From Sphingomonas sp. HF-S4 (GTDB lineage: Bacteria; Pseudomonadota; Alphaproteobacteria; Sphingomonadales; Sphingomonadaceae), in NCBI RefSeq assembly GCF_032911445.1, contig NZ_JAWJEJ010000001.1, positions 2,790,001-2,854,000 on the forward strand: DNA of 64,000 nucleotides, written 5' to 3'. Both the position numbers and the translations under genes were made by a program. Under the pieces are notes generated by a model. The model had not been told where the DNA came from. It worked only from the letters and a program-made list of their open reading frames with translations, and did not search any database. Below are positions 33,848 to 43,674 of the stretch, one piece after another (the first letter of the stretch is position 1; every line of letters starts with the position of its first letter).

Positions 33848-34438
33848 ATGGCGACTGCGCTGGCGCTTCCCGGGAACCTCTCGCTCGTCGAAATCTCGGC
33901 GGCCGCTTCGGCGCCATGGCGCGACTTGTTCGCCGCGCCGCGCCAGGAGCATGTCCCCTATCGCGCGAACACGCTCGCCGAGCGCAACCTGCTCGGTGCA
34001 CGGCTCGATTCGGCGGTGACTCGGGCCGAGGGCGCGGTGCTGCTCGTCGCCGAGGGCGCAAGTTGCTTCGCCACGGCGTGGTGGGCGCGGCTTTCTCCCG
34101 CTCCCTATGTGTCGCGAGTCGCGGGCGCCTTGTTCTTCGATCCGATCGCGCAGGAGGAGGAGAGCGTCGAGTCGCTGCTCGACACCTTCGCCTCGCCGCG
34201 CACCCGCCTGCCGTTCCCGTCGATCGTGCTGGGCCGCGACGACCGGCGCTCGGCGTTGGCGGCACGCGTGGAGGCGCTGGCCGAGGGCTGGGGAAGCGGC
34301 GTGATCGCCGGCGCGCGCAGCGACGCGCCGCGACCGCTCCGCCGCACGCGCGGGATCATCGAGCGGTTCACCGCGGGTGTAGTCGCGCGCGAAGTCCGCA
34401 CCGGACGCGCGCTGATGGGGCGGCTGCGCTCGGTCTGA
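33848..34438 (+). CDS. RBBP9/YdeN-like alpha/beta hydrolase with apparently lost catalytic residues
   Basis: A 196-residue protein starting at ATG 33848, 7 bases after AGGAG. The order of motifs follows the RBBP9/YdeN family: a nucleophile-elbow region (VLLVAEGASCFATAWWA), then RVAGALFFDP, then LPFPSIVLGRDD with the Asp, and LAEGWGSGVIAGA. In active relatives the first segment reads VAHSLGC; here the Ser position is Gly, and the His-containing GH motif near the end is replaced by GARSD. So the protein is probably a non-catalytic homologue. It converges with the HlyD gene at an 7-base gap. Confidence 0.75.
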   Translation: MATALALPGNLSLVEISAAASAPWRDLFAAPRQEHVPYRANTLAERNLLGARLDSAVTRAEGAVLLVAEGASCFATAWWARLSPAPYVSRVAGALFFDPIAQEEESVESLLDTFASPRTRLPFPSIVLGRDDRRSALAARVEALAEGWGSGVIAGARSDAPRPLRRTRGIIERFTAGVVAREVRTGRALMGRLRSV

Positions 34439-34445
34439 GCTGGGC

Positions 34446-35810
34446 TCAATGCTCGCGGAACGACGACCAGAAGCTGCCGATCAGCGGTTCGAGCGCATAA
34501 TCGAGCGCGGTGCGCTTGCGTAGAGGAATCAGCACCTGGACCGGCATGCCGGCGCGCAGTGCGAAGTCGGCGCCGCGCACGCCCTGGATCAATTGGAGCT
34601 GGGCGCGCGGCACGGTGATCTCGCCGGTGAAATAGCTCATCCCGCTCTTTTCGTCGATGAAGCTGTCGGCGGAGAGCCGCGTGAGATTGCCTTCGAGATT
34701 GGGCAAGGTTCGCTCGTGCAGCCCGGAGAATTTGACCAAGGTGCGCTGGCCGACCGACAGGTCGTCGGCATCCTCGGGCGAGATCCGCGCCTGGATGCGC
34801 AGCGGGGTCTGCTCGGGCACCACGTCCATCAGCTTCTGCCCGGGCGATATGACGCCGCCGGGAGTGAATACCGACAGGCCGACCACCGCGCCGGTAGCGG
34901 GGGAGCGGATCGCAGTGCGCTCGAGTTGGTCGCGCGCCGCGGTCCAGCGCGGGAGGACGTCGCCGAGGCGCGTGTCGACATCGCGCAGGTCGGCGGCGCT
35001 ACGCTCGCGGAAGCTGCGCTCGGCCTCGAGCCCCTGGATCTCGCTTTCCTTGGCGGCACCGCGCGTCTGGGCGACGCTGGCGCTGTACTGGCCGCGGCGG
35101 CCCTGGAGCTCGGCACGGGCGCGCTCGAGTTCGCGCATCCGCGTCTGCGAGACGAAGCCCTTGTCGGCAACGGGCTTGAGCGCAGTGATCTGCTCCTCGA
35201 TCAGCCGGAGCTGCTCGCCGGCGGAGACGGTCTGGTCGCTATAGCCCTTGCCCTGCTCGCCCGCCTGGACGACGCGCTGGCCGAGCGCACCGCGCTGCGC
35301 GGCGAGCACCGAGGTGCGCGCCTGGAGCTCGGTCTGCTGGAGGCGGATCGCCGCGGCCGCCTCGTCGCGATCCTCGGGCGGGAGCGCGGCGAATTCGCGC
35401 GGCGCGACGATCCGGCTTTGGCCGAGTTGCTCGGCCTCGAGCCGGGCGCGCTGGGCGAGCAGCCGGATCGCCTGCGAACCGAGCGCACGCTCCTGCGCCT
35501 CGACTTCGGCGGCGGCGAGCTGGACTAGCAGCTGGCCCCGCTCGACGCGCTGCCCTTCGCGGACATAGATCTTGCCGACCACGCCGCCGTCGCGGTGCTG
35601 GACCGACTGGCGCTGGCCCGAGACGACCAGCGTGCCGGGCGCATAGGCCGCGGCATCGAGCCGGGCGAACATCGCCCAGCCGAGGAAAACGATAAAGAAC
35701 AAGGCGGCAATGAACGCGCCGGTGCGGATGTCGCGGCCCGGATCGGCGCCAGTGGCAACCGGCGCGGGAAGCGCGGGGCCGACAGGCTGGAGGAGAATCG
35801 GCGCGTTCAT
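34446..35810 (-). CDS. Type I secretion periplasmic adaptor (HlyD/PrtE family)
   Basis: A 454-residue protein. A short cytoplasmic N-terminus is followed by one membrane helix (FIAALFFIVFLGWAMFARL, about 32-50) and a lipoyl-like half (TLVVSGQRQSVQHRDGGVV). A long coiled-coil hairpin spans about 120-290, and a beta-barrel/lipoyl return follows (IRSPATGAVVGLSVFTPGGV; GMPVQVLIPLRKRTALDYAL). It connects the inner-membrane ABC transporter to a TolC-type outer-membrane channel, which is not encoded here. Its ATG overlaps the stop of the ABC gene (ATGA). Confidence 0.93.
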   Translation of the reverse strand: MNAPILLQPVGPALPAPVATGADPGRDIRTGAFIAALFFIVFLGWAMFARLDAAAYAPGTLVVSGQRQSVQHRDGGVVGKIYVREGQRVERGQLLVQLAAAEVEAQERALGSQAIRLLAQRARLEAEQLGQSRIVAPREFAALPPEDRDEAAAAIRLQQTELQARTSVLAAQRGALGQRVVQAGEQGKGYSDQTVSAGEQLRLIEEQITALKPVADKGFVSQTRMRELERARAELQGRRGQYSASVAQTRGAAKESEIQGLEAERSFRERSAADLRDVDTRLGDVLPRWTAARDQLERTAIRSPATGAVVGLSVFTPGGVISPGQKLMDVVPEQTPLRIQARISPEDADDLSVGQRTLVKFSGLHERTLPNLEGNLTRLSADSFIDEKSGMSYFTGEITVPRAQLQLIQGVRGADFALRAGMPVQVLIPLRKRTALDYALEPLIGSFWSSFREH

Positions 35811-37540
35811 CCGTTTGCCTTTGCCGTGGGGGGCGTCACCTGGCGTAGATTGGGTGGCGCGATCTTGGCCATGACTTCGTCGCGCGGCCCGTACATTTCG
35901 GCACGGCCGTCACGCAGGAGGAGAATCTTGTCGACCACCGGCAGGATGCCGAGCTTGTGCGACACGATCAGGATGGTCCGCCCATCCGTCTTGAGCGCGG
36001 CCAGCGCGGCCACCAGCGCGGCATCGCCCTCGCTGTCGAGATGCGCATTGGGCTCGTCGAGGATCAGGATACGCGGATCGCCGTAGACTGCGCGGGCGAG
36101 CGCGATGCGCTGCGCCTGCCCCGCGGAGACGCCGCGTCCGCCGAGCTTGAGCTGATGGTCATAGCCGCTCGGAAGCCGGCGAATCAGCGGATCGGCGCCG
36201 ACCTTGCCTGCCGCCGCGACCACCGCGGCATCGACTGCGGCCCGGTCCTCGCCGAGCTCACCGGCGAAGCGCGCGATATTCTCTGCGACCGAGCCGGCGA
36301 ACAGCGCGGAATCCTGCGGAAGATAGCCGATATGCCTGGCAAGCTGCTCGGGATCCCAGTCGCGGGTATCGGCGCCGTCGAGCCGGATCGTGCCGCGATC
36401 GGGCGACAGCGCCCCCGCAATGGCGCGGGCGAGCGTCGACTTGCCTGCACCGCTGGGCCCGATGATCGCGACGACTTCGCCGGGCTCGATCCGCAGCGAC
36501 ACCGCGCTGAGAATCGCGCCGTCGCGTGCCTCGTTGAGCACGGTCACGCCCTCGAGCAGCACCGCGCCTTGCGGCGGCGGCAGCCGGGTCGGCTCGGGAT
36601 GGATGCCCTCGCCCTCGAGCAGCGCAGTCAGGCTGTGATAGCTTTGCCGGCCCTGGGCGATCGTCTTCCAGGTACCGATCAGCTGCTCGATCGGGGCGAG
36701 TGCCCGGGCGATCAGGAATGAGGCGGCGAAGATCGCGCCGCCCGAGATGAGATTGTCGACCGCGAGCAGCGCCCCGAGCCCGAGCGCGAGCGACTGAAGC
36801 GCGAGCCGGGTGAACTTGGTGGCGGTGAGGTAGCTGCCCGTGGCGAAGCTTGCCTCCGTCTGCGCGGCGAGCATCGCCTCGCGCTGGCGGAGCTGGCGGG
36901 CGACCATCGCGCGGCGCATGCCGAGCGCGCGGATGCTGTCGCTCGAAGCCAGCAGCGCATCCTGATTGGCATAGGAAGCGCTGGCGATCATCTGCGCCCG
37001 ATCGAGCCGGCTGCGCGTCGCGCGCTCATTGAGCCAGGCGATCAGCGGCAGCACCGAGCAGCCGAGGATCGCGACGAGGCCGAGCCAGGGGTGCACCATG
37101 AAGCAGACGAGGATGTAGATCGGCACCCAGGGCGCATCGAACAGCGCGAGGATGCCTGCGCCGGTGAGGGTGCCGCGCATCGTATCGAATTCGCGCAACG
37201 CCTGGCGCGCGATCGGCAGGTCCGGCCGGCCGAGCGTCGCGTCGAGGATCAGCGGCGCGAGCGTGGCATCGAGCTGAACCCCGGCGCGCACCAGCAGTCG
37301 CGCGCGGACGCGATCGAGCAGCGACAGCGTCGCCAGCGCGAACAACAGTACCAGCGTCAAGAAGAACAGGGTCTGTACGCCCTGGGTCGGCACGACGCGG
37401 TCATAGACCTGCAGCATGTAGAGCGTGGGCACGATGTAGAGCAGGTTGACCAGCGCGCTGAACCCCGCCGCCGCAAGGAAATGCCGCCGGCACAGCGCCA
37501 GTGCGGCGCGCATCGCACCTAGAGGACGTTCAACGCGCAT
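35807..37540 (-). CDS. Type I secretion ABC transporter (PrtD/AprD-like)
   Basis: A protein of about 577 residues with a six-helix membrane domain (YIVPTLYMLQVYDRVVPTQG is typical of PrtD) and a C-terminal ATPase. The ATPase has Walker A GPSGAGKST, signature VSAGQAQRIALARAVYGDP, Walker B ILILDEPNAHLD and the switch His in IVSHK. There is no N-terminal C39 peptidase domain, so the substrate keeps its C-terminal signal uncleaved. ATGs at 37540 and 37513 are both possible starts. It lies 86 bases downstream of the RTX nuclease gene, its probable cargo. Confidence 0.94.
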   Translation of the reverse strand: MRVERPLGAMRAALALCRRHFLAAAGFSALVNLLYIVPTLYMLQVYDRVVPTQGVQTLFFLTLVLLFALATLSLLDRVRARLLVRAGVQLDATLAPLILDATLGRPDLPIARQALREFDTMRGTLTGAGILALFDAPWVPIYILVCFMVHPWLGLVAILGCSVLPLIAWLNERATRSRLDRAQMIASASYANQDALLASSDSIRALGMRRAMVARQLRQREAMLAAQTEASFATGSYLTATKFTRLALQSLALGLGALLAVDNLISGGAIFAASFLIARALAPIEQLIGTWKTIAQGRQSYHSLTALLEGEGIHPEPTRLPPPQGAVLLEGVTVLNEARDGAILSAVSLRIEPGEVVAIIGPSGAGKSTLARAIAGALSPDRGTIRLDGADTRDWDPEQLARHIGYLPQDSALFAGSVAENIARFAGELGEDRAAVDAAVVAAAGKVGADPLIRRLPSGYDHQLKLGGRGVSAGQAQRIALARAVYGDPRILILDEPNAHLDSEGDAALVAALAALKTDGRTILIVSHKLGILPVVDKILLLRDGRAEMYGPRDEVMAKIAPPNLRQVTPPTAKANG

Positions 37541-37626
37541 CTTGATAGCCCATGATAAGCAGTGCCCCGCGACCTGGATGGTCACGGGGCACGACTTTGG
37601 CTGCGAACTTCAACTTAGGCAAATGC

Positions 37627-40600
37627 TCAGAAGCCATGAGCCAGTTCGATCAGGTGGAGATTGAGCTTTGCGAGGCCGTCCACCGCGCTGCCGCCCACGC
37701 CGGTGAACGGACCGGTGCCGGTGCCGCCCAGGCCGCCAAAGGCGTCGGCAACGCCGTCGAGGTTGCCGTCGAGCCCGGCCTGATGCGTCGAATAATAATC
37801 CTGCGCACCGTATTTGACCTTGCTGGCATCGCTGACACCGAGCAGCGTGACGCTGCCGACGGTCAGCGTCAGCACCAGATCGTTGACGCCGTCGCCATTG
37901 GCGTCGTGCACCTTGGTCTGGGTGACCGTGACTCCGTCGTCGAGGATGATGAGATCCTCTGCGGTGTTGAAGTCGTAGATCGTGTCGTCGCCGAAGGTCG
38001 CCCCGAAGTGGAAGCTGTCCGAACCGGCACCGCCCCACAGCTTGTCATAGCCATAGCCGCCGATCAGCACGTCGTTGCCGTTGCCGCCGCGGAGCTGGTC
38101 GTCGCCGAGGTTGCCGAACAGCACGTCGTTGCCGTCGCCGCCGTCGAGCTTGTCGTTGCCGAGCCCGCCCGAGATCAGGTCGTGCCCGCCGAGACCATTG
38201 ATCGTATCGTTGCCCAGGCCGCCGCCCCACAGGCGATCCTCGCCCGCGGTGCCGTTGATCGTATCGGCGCCGTAGGTACCGACCTTGACCACGCCGTCGG
38301 CGATGCCGGTAACCGTGACGTTGACCGTCGCAGTGCTGGTCAGGCCATTGGCGTCGGTGACGGTGTAGGTGAAGGTATCAATCTGCTTCTTGCCGGTCGC
38401 CAGCATGTCGAACGCGTCATTGTCGGCGACGTACTTGAGCGTCTTGGTCGCGGCGTCGAAGATCACCGTGCCGAGCGTGCCGCTGGTGTTGACCGAAGAG
38501 ATCGAGAGCGTCGCGGTCTGGCCGGCATCCGGATCGCTGTCGTTTCCGAGCAGCGAGGTCCAGAGGTTGGCCGTGGTGGCATCTTCGTTGACTGCAACCT
38601 TGTCCGCGCTCGCAACCGGGGCTTCGTTGACGTCGGTCACCTTGATGGTGAAGCTCTGCTGGGTGCTGAGCCCACCGCTGTCGGTGACCTTGGCGACGAC
38701 GTTGTACGAAGCGATCGCTTCGAAGTTGAGCGGCGCAGTGGTGGTGATCACGCCGGTGTTGGCGTCGATCACGAACAGCCCGCCGGCATTGTCGACTAGC
38801 GAATAGGTGAGCTTGTCGCCGGGCGTGTCGGTCGCCGAGACGGTGCCGACCGCCGTGCCAGCGGGCAGGTTCTCCGCAACGCTCGCGTTGCTGAGTGCAA
38901 CGTCCTTCGGCGCGGCGCCGAGTCGGAGCAGCGCGACCTGGGCGTCGTGGTCGGTCGGGCGGCTGCCAGTGAACTCGGCGTTGAGGTGCACCGCGTCATA
39001 CTGGGCATTGGCGACGAGGCCGCCGGTGACCAGGATGTTATCGATCAGCTGCGCGTTGCCGTTGAACATGTAGCTGTAGCGCTCTTCTTCGGAAAGGAGC
39101 GTGGCGAGGTTGGTGAACACGCCGCCCTGCGCCGCCTCGGTGAGCAGCTTCTGGGCATTCTCGAAATAGAAGCCGTTGAAGTCGCCGAGCACTGCGATGT
39201 TCATCGCGGGATCGTCGGCAAGGTGCGCCTGCACCCAGGCCTTGACCCCCGCCGCCTGCGCGGTGCGGGCGGCATCGCCGGCATCGGTGGCGGGCTGGTT
39301 GTCGCCCCATAGCGGATCGCTGCCGAGCCGCGAGGTGAAGTGGACGTTGATCGCAGTGACGGTCTGGCCGGCAAAGGCGAACTGCGCGACCAGCGGCTTC
39401 CGCGTGCCGTTATAGGCGGTGCCGTCGATCAGCTGGGCGCTGCCCTCGATATAGTTCACCCGATCGATATTGTAGAAATAGCCGTTGCGGATGTTGCCGC
39501 CGCCCTCGCCGCCGGTCGAGCCGGCAGTGGTCGGGGCGATCTCGACATAGGCGTATCGCTTGCCCGATTCGGCGTAGATCGCGTCGATCAGGCCCTGGGC
39601 GGTGACGGTGCCCGACAGGTTCGAGCCCGAGCCGGCGCCGTCGGCGTCCTGGATCTCCTGCGCGGCGAGGATGTCCGGCGCGCCGAGATTGTAGACGATG
39701 TCCTTGGCGAGGATCGTGAACTTGCCGTCCGACGTGTCGAGGTTCTCGAGATTGTAGGTCGCGATCGACAGGTTGTTGGCGTCGCCCTTGAGTACGGTGG
39801 TCTCGCGCGCGAGCGTCACGTCCTTGGTGACGCTCACCGCCTCGGTGACGATCACTTCGTAATTATCGAAGGCGTAGTTGACCACGCCGGTGACGCTGCT
39901 CAGCTGGTCGCCGATCGAATAGCCCGGGGTGAAGCCCGCGAACACACCGGCATCATCGTCGATCTGGATCTTCTCGGGGTTGTAGTCGGGAACACCCTGG
40001 CTGCCCGGCGAGATCGTCAGGCCGCCGCGACCGTTGAGCCCGGTGGCGCCGTTGCCGAACGAGGCGACGACGTCGGTCTCGCCGAACTCGTTGGTGTTCG
40101 AGACGACCTGGGGAGTCTCGATCGTGACGCGCATCCCTTCCAAGGATTCCCAGAAGTCGATGCCGTCGGTGGTCGGATCGTAGCTGGTGAGGCCGTCGTC
40201 ATCGATCGCCTCGGCGGGTGGCAGAACGCCGTTGGCACCGAGCAGCACGGCGCTAGGCAGCGCGTTGCCGTGGCTGTCGATCGTGACCGTCGGCGCGACG
40301 ATCTCGGTGAGGCTGAGCCCGGTGGTCGCCGCCTGGAACTCGGCGACGGTGCCGCGCACGGTCACGCCGTCGCCCACGACGACGGTCGGCGCGGTGCTGG
40401 TGAACACGAACACCGCATCCGACGTGCGGGCATTGCCGTCGCCGACCGCCATCTGGAGGTAGAAGCCGTTACTGTCGACCGCGGTGACGATGCCGGCGGT
40501 CGACACCTTCTGGTCGACATAGGCCGAGGCATGACCCTCTCCCTGGATCTGGGCGATCGTCAGCGCGATCGGATCGTCGTTGGTGATCGTGCCGATCGCG

Positions 40601-42303
40601 AGGCCGTCGTCGATGATGACGTTGCCGGTGGTCGCGCCGAGCGAGACCGACAGCGTCTCGTTGGGCTCGCCGACGGTGTCGCCCTTTACCGGCACGACGA
40701 TCTGCTTGGAGAATTCGCCGGGGGCGAAGCTGATCGTGCCCGACAGGATCGCGCCGGGGGCGAGATCGTCCGCCGTCGCGGTGCCGTCGAGGTTGATCGT
40801 GTAGGCGACGCTCGCGGCGTTGGCGCTGCCGCCGGCGCGGGTAACGGTGAAGACGAGGTTCGACGTGCCGCTATCGCCCTCGGTGACGCGCGCGTCGCCG
40901 ATGCGGATGTGGCTGGGGCCGTTGGCGGGAAGGAAGGTCTGCCCGTCGTTGAGCGTGCCGAAGCTGTCGTCCGAAGCCGCGGCCCAGGTGAAGTCGCCAT
41001 AGCTCGACCCGTTGCCCTTGAGCTGGAGCGAGAGGCCGATCGGATCCGAGCCGCCCTGCGAGACGCCGATATCGGTGCTGGTCACGCCGGCCGCGGGGGT
41101 GCCGGCGGCGGCGGTGAAGGTGCCTTCGTAGGAGAGCAGCTGGATCACCGTGCCGTCGGGCGCGATCAGCGCGATGCCGTCGGCATTGCCATTCTGGATG
41201 CCGTTCGAAGGATAGCTGAACGACACCGCGCCGAAGCCGTTGCCTTCGTCGTCGATCACGCCGGTCAGGTTGGTGGTGGTGTAGCTCGGTGCGGCATCCG
41301 GCGTGTTGGTGCCGTTGTAGAGAACGAGCTTGTAGCCGGCGAGGTTGGTGCCGGCGACACCGGCGATCTCGATCGCCTCGCCGGCATCGGTGCCGGCATT
41401 GTCGTAGTGGATTTCGTTGATGAACACGTTCGCGGCCGGCGCGGGGGGCGCCGCGTCGTCGTTGGTGATCGTGCCGATGGCGACCGCGTCGCCGAGCGTG
41501 ACGCCGCCCTGCGGCGCGCTCAGCGTGACGGTGAAGGTCTCGTTCGATTCGAACGCGGTGTCGCCCTTGACCGGCAGGCGGATCTCGGCGGTGGTGGCGC
41601 CGGCGGCGAAGCTCACCGTGCCGGTGGCGCTGAAGCTTCCGAAGTCGCTGGCATCGGTGGTGCCGAAGCTCACCGTGTACGTAGCCGAGACCGCGCCGGC
41701 GCTGCCATCGGCGCGCGTGACGGTGAAGACGATGTCGGTGGTGCCGCTATTGCCCTCGATGACCGAGGCGTCGGCGATGTTGAGCGTGCCGGGCTGGGGC
41801 GTCGCGCCGCCGAAGGTCTGGCCGGCGTTTACGCCGCCGGGCGTGTCGTTGCCGATCGCCGCCCAGGTAAAGTCGCCATATTGCGTGCCGGTGCCGACCA
41901 GGCCGATCGAGCCGCCAACCGGGGCAGAGGTGCCTTCGGAGACGCCGATATCGGTACTGGTCATGCCGGCGGCGGGGCCGTTGGTCGCAGTGAACACGCC
42001 TTCGTAGCTGAGGAACTGAACGACGACACCGTTGGGATCGACCAGCGCGATGCCATCGGGCGAGCCGTTCTGGACGCCGTCGACCGGGTAGGTGATGCCG
42101 CGCGTACCGAAGCCGTTTTGCTGGTTCGCGAGCGCGCCGCTCAGCGTGACCGTGTTGTAGCTCTGCCCGTTCGCGCCATTGTAGAGGATGACCTTCCAGC
42201 CGGTCAGGTCCGTGCCGGCGGCGCCGGCGATCTCGATGAACTCGCCGGTATCGGTGCCGGCATTGTCGTAGTGAAACTCGTTAATGAACACGTTGGCGGC
42301 CAT
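37627..42303 (-). CDS. Large secreted ExeM/NucH-like endonuclease with duplicated lamin-tail/Calx-beta modules and RTX repeats
   Basis: 1558 residues. In order: lamin-tail domain 1 (NVFINEFHYDNAGTD), Calx-beta 1, lamin-tail domain 2 (NVFINEIHYDNAGTD), Calx-beta 2, then an OB-like region (about 580-700). The endonuclease/exonuclease/phosphatase domain follows, with SIATYNLENL, AAQEIQDADG, INVHFTSRLG, VLGDFNGFY and RPTDHDAQ as active-site strands. After it come a cadherin-like domain, a second Ig-like domain, and GGxGxD calcium repeats (GGLGNDTINGLGGHDLISGG type). There is no N-terminal signal peptide; the C-terminus ends LIELAHGF, consistent with type I secretion. It likely degrades extracellular DNA, for phosphate gain or biofilm remodelling. 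GAGGA precedes the ATG. Confidence 0.93.
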   Translation of the reverse strand: MAANVFINEFHYDNAGTDTGEFIEIAGAAGTDLTGWKVILYNGANGQSYNTVTLSGALANQQNGFGTRGITYPVDGVQNGSPDGIALVDPNGVVVQFLSYEGVFTATNGPAAGMTSTDIGVSEGTSAPVGGSIGLVGTGTQYGDFTWAAIGNDTPGGVNAGQTFGGATPQPGTLNIADASVIEGNSGTTDIVFTVTRADGSAGAVSATYTVSFGTTDASDFGSFSATGTVSFAAGATTAEIRLPVKGDTAFESNETFTVTLSAPQGGVTLGDAVAIGTITNDDAAPPAPAANVFINEIHYDNAGTDAGEAIEIAGVAGTNLAGYKLVLYNGTNTPDAAPSYTTTNLTGVIDDEGNGFGAVSFSYPSNGIQNGNADGIALIAPDGTVIQLLSYEGTFTAAAGTPAAGVTSTDIGVSQGGSDPIGLSLQLKGNGSSYGDFTWAAASDDSFGTLNDGQTFLPANGPSHIRIGDARVTEGDSGTSNLVFTVTRAGGSANAASVAYTINLDGTATADDLAPGAILSGTISFAPGEFSKQIVVPVKGDTVGEPNETLSVSLGATTGNVIIDDGLAIGTITNDDPIALTIAQIQGEGHASAYVDQKVSTAGIVTAVDSNGFYLQMAVGDGNARTSDAVFVFTSTAPTVVVGDGVTVRGTVAEFQAATTGLSLTEIVAPTVTIDSHGNALPSAVLLGANGVLPPAEAIDDDGLTSYDPTTDGIDFWESLEGMRVTIETPQVVSNTNEFGETDVVASFGNGATGLNGRGGLTISPGSQGVPDYNPEKIQIDDDAGVFAGFTPGYSIGDQLSSVTGVVNYAFDNYEVIVTEAVSVTKDVTLARETTVLKGDANNLSIATYNLENLDTSDGKFTILAKDIVYNLGAPDILAAQEIQDADGAGSGSNLSGTVTAQGLIDAIYAESGKRYAYVEIAPTTAGSTGGEGGGNIRNGYFYNIDRVNYIEGSAQLIDGTAYNGTRKPLVAQFAFAGQTVTAINVHFTSRLGSDPLWGDNQPATDAGDAARTAQAAGVKAWVQAHLADDPAMNIAVLGDFNGFYFENAQKLLTEAAQGGVFTNLATLLSEEERYSYMFNGNAQLIDNILVTGGLVANAQYDAVHLNAEFTGSRPTDHDAQVALLRLGAAPKDVALSNASVAENLPAGTAVGTVSATDTPGDKLTYSLVDNAGGLFVIDANTGVITTTAPLNFEAIASYNVVAKVTDSGGLSTQQSFTIKVTDVNEAPVASADKVAVNEDATTANLWTSLLGNDSDPDAGQTATLSISSVNTSGTLGTVIFDAATKTLKYVADNDAFDMLATGKKQIDTFTYTVTDANGLTSTATVNVTVTGIADGVVKVGTYGADTINGTAGEDRLWGGGLGNDTINGLGGHDLISGGLGNDKLDGGDGNDVLFGNLGDDQLRGGNGNDVLIGGYGYDKLWGGAGSDSFHFGATFGDDTIYDFNTAEDLIILDDGVTVTQTKVHDANGDGVNDLVLTLTVGSVTLLGVSDASKVKYGAQDYYSTHQAGLDGNLDGVADAFGGLGGTGTGPFTGVGGSAVDGLAKLNLHLIELAHGF

Positions 42304-42671
42304 GATCGATCCTCTGTTGCTCGACGGTCGCGGGCCGAGACGGGCACCGGACAGGGAAGCGCAATGATAGGGAGACGCAGGAACTGGCGCTTGGCTAGGC
42401 AGCGATCATGACAGCAGCGTTGCGCCGCACAACGGACTTGTGCCGCGATCGGACATTTCCGCTTAATTTCTGTGGATAATCATCGCGCTGGCGCAGCGAC
42501 TAGGCGGTTGCGAGATTTTCTCGTCCTGAAACAGGACAGTCTCGGCGGTGGGCAGTCCTCCGCGTTACGGCCCGCCTGATCGTGCAGCGTGCCGGGGGCG
42601 CAGGCAGCGGGGATGGGTTGACTTCCTTGCCACGCGCACGAGATTGACCCGATCGGTTCGGGGGCAGGCGT
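42304..42671. other. 368-base intergenic region between nuclease and C13 peptidase genes
   Basis: This divergent promoter region contains one clear hairpin at 42511-42545: CGAGA...TCTCG outside and GTCCTG-AAA-CAGGAC inside. An AT-richer segment lies near 42455-42485 (CCGCTTAATTTCTGTGGATAATC) that may hold promoter elements. No intact gene was recognised. Confidence 0.5.
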
Positions 42672-43637
42672 ATGCGTTTCGCGTTCCATGCATGGGTGGC
42701 AGCTGCGGCATTGCTCGGCGCGGCACCGGCATCGACACAAATCGTCCAGGTCGCTCATACCAAGGAATGGCCGCAGATCCTCGCCAGCGCGAGCCAGTCG
42801 GAGATGGCCGCGGCGCTGGCGCTCGGCCCGCAGCTCGAGCGCGGACGGCCCGCCACTTGGCTACTGCAAGACCGCCGCAAACTCGCCCGCGCGCTGGACG
42901 CGCTCCAGCCGCAGCGTGCCGGAACGGTCGATGCGTATGTCGTCTCGATCGCGCTCGACAGCGACCCGGTATTCGGGCGGGAGGCCCGCGAAACCGCCAA
43001 GGTGCTGTCGCGCCGCTACGATGCCGCGGGCCGCACCCTCCTGCTCGCGCGCAACGGCGACGCTCCGGCCGGCAGCCTCGAAGCGCTCACCCTCGGCCTC
43101 GCCCGCGTGGCGGAACTCATGGACAAGAAGCAGGACGTGCTTGTCCTCTACGTCACCAGCCACGGCGCCAAGGTCGGCATCGCCTATCATGACGGCGACG
43201 AGGGATACGGCATCCTCTCGCCCGATCGCCTTGCCGGCATCCTCGACGAGCTCGGCATCCGCAACCGGCTGCTGATCCTCTCGGCCTGCTATTCGGGGGT
43301 CTTCGTGCCGGTGCTCTCGAACCACGAGACCGCCTTGTTTACCGCGGCCTCATCGGATCGCACCTCGTTCGGCTGCCGCGCCGAGAATGACTGGACCTTT
43401 TTCGGCGATGCGCTGATCAACCACGCGCTGCGCAAGCCGCAACCGCTGGGCGATGCGCTGATCGAGGCGCGCGCGCTGATCAGCGACTGGGAAACCTCGG
43501 GTCGCCTGCCTTCCTCCAACCCGCAGGCGACGGTCGGCGAAGGTGTCGAGGCCTGGCTCGATCCGCTCGAGGCGCGCATGCCCAAGACTGCAACGCCCCG
43601 CGTGGGTGCGCCCGCAACCGATGCGCTGAAGCCATAG
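42672..43637 (+). CDS. C13-family (legumain-like) cysteine peptidase, secreted
   Basis: A 321-residue protein with a signal peptide (about 1-22) and the C13 fold. His164 lies in VTSHGAKVGIAYHDG, and Cys206 in LILSACYSGVFVP, the catalytic dyad of legumain/GPI-transamidase-type enzymes. C13 peptidases cleave after Asn or Asp, or act as transpeptidases. Bacterial members are few and mostly uncharacterised. A downstream ClpP-like gene starts 37 bases after its stop in the same direction, so they may be co-transcribed. A GGGGG run lies just before the ATG. Confidence 0.88.
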   Translation: MRFAFHAWVAAAALLGAAPASTQIVQVAHTKEWPQILASASQSEMAAALALGPQLERGRPATWLLQDRRKLARALDALQPQRAGTVDAYVVSIALDSDPVFGREARETAKVLSRRYDAAGRTLLLARNGDAPAGSLEALTLGLARVAELMDKKQDVLVLYVTSHGAKVGIAYHDGDEGYGILSPDRLAGILDELGIRNRLLILSACYSGVFVPVLSNHETALFTAASSDRTSFGCRAENDWTFFGDALINHALRKPQPLGDALIEARALISDWETSGRLPSSNPQATVGEGVEAWLDPLEARMPKTATPRVGAPATDALKP

Positions 43638-43674
43638 CTCGGAACCGCAACCCTCGACGGTAGTTGCGCTGGCG

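Noticed and set aside
37970..38260. Tandem DNA repeats that could suggest a CRISPR array
   Set aside because: They encode GGxGxD calcium repeats of the RTX nuclease. There are no constant repeats with unique spacers.
39340..42411. A 1023-codon open frame on the plus strand opposite the nuclease gene
   Set aside because: It is antisense to a gene with clear domains. It has Arg/Asp/Gly-rich composition typical of GC-rich shadow frames and no recognisable motif.
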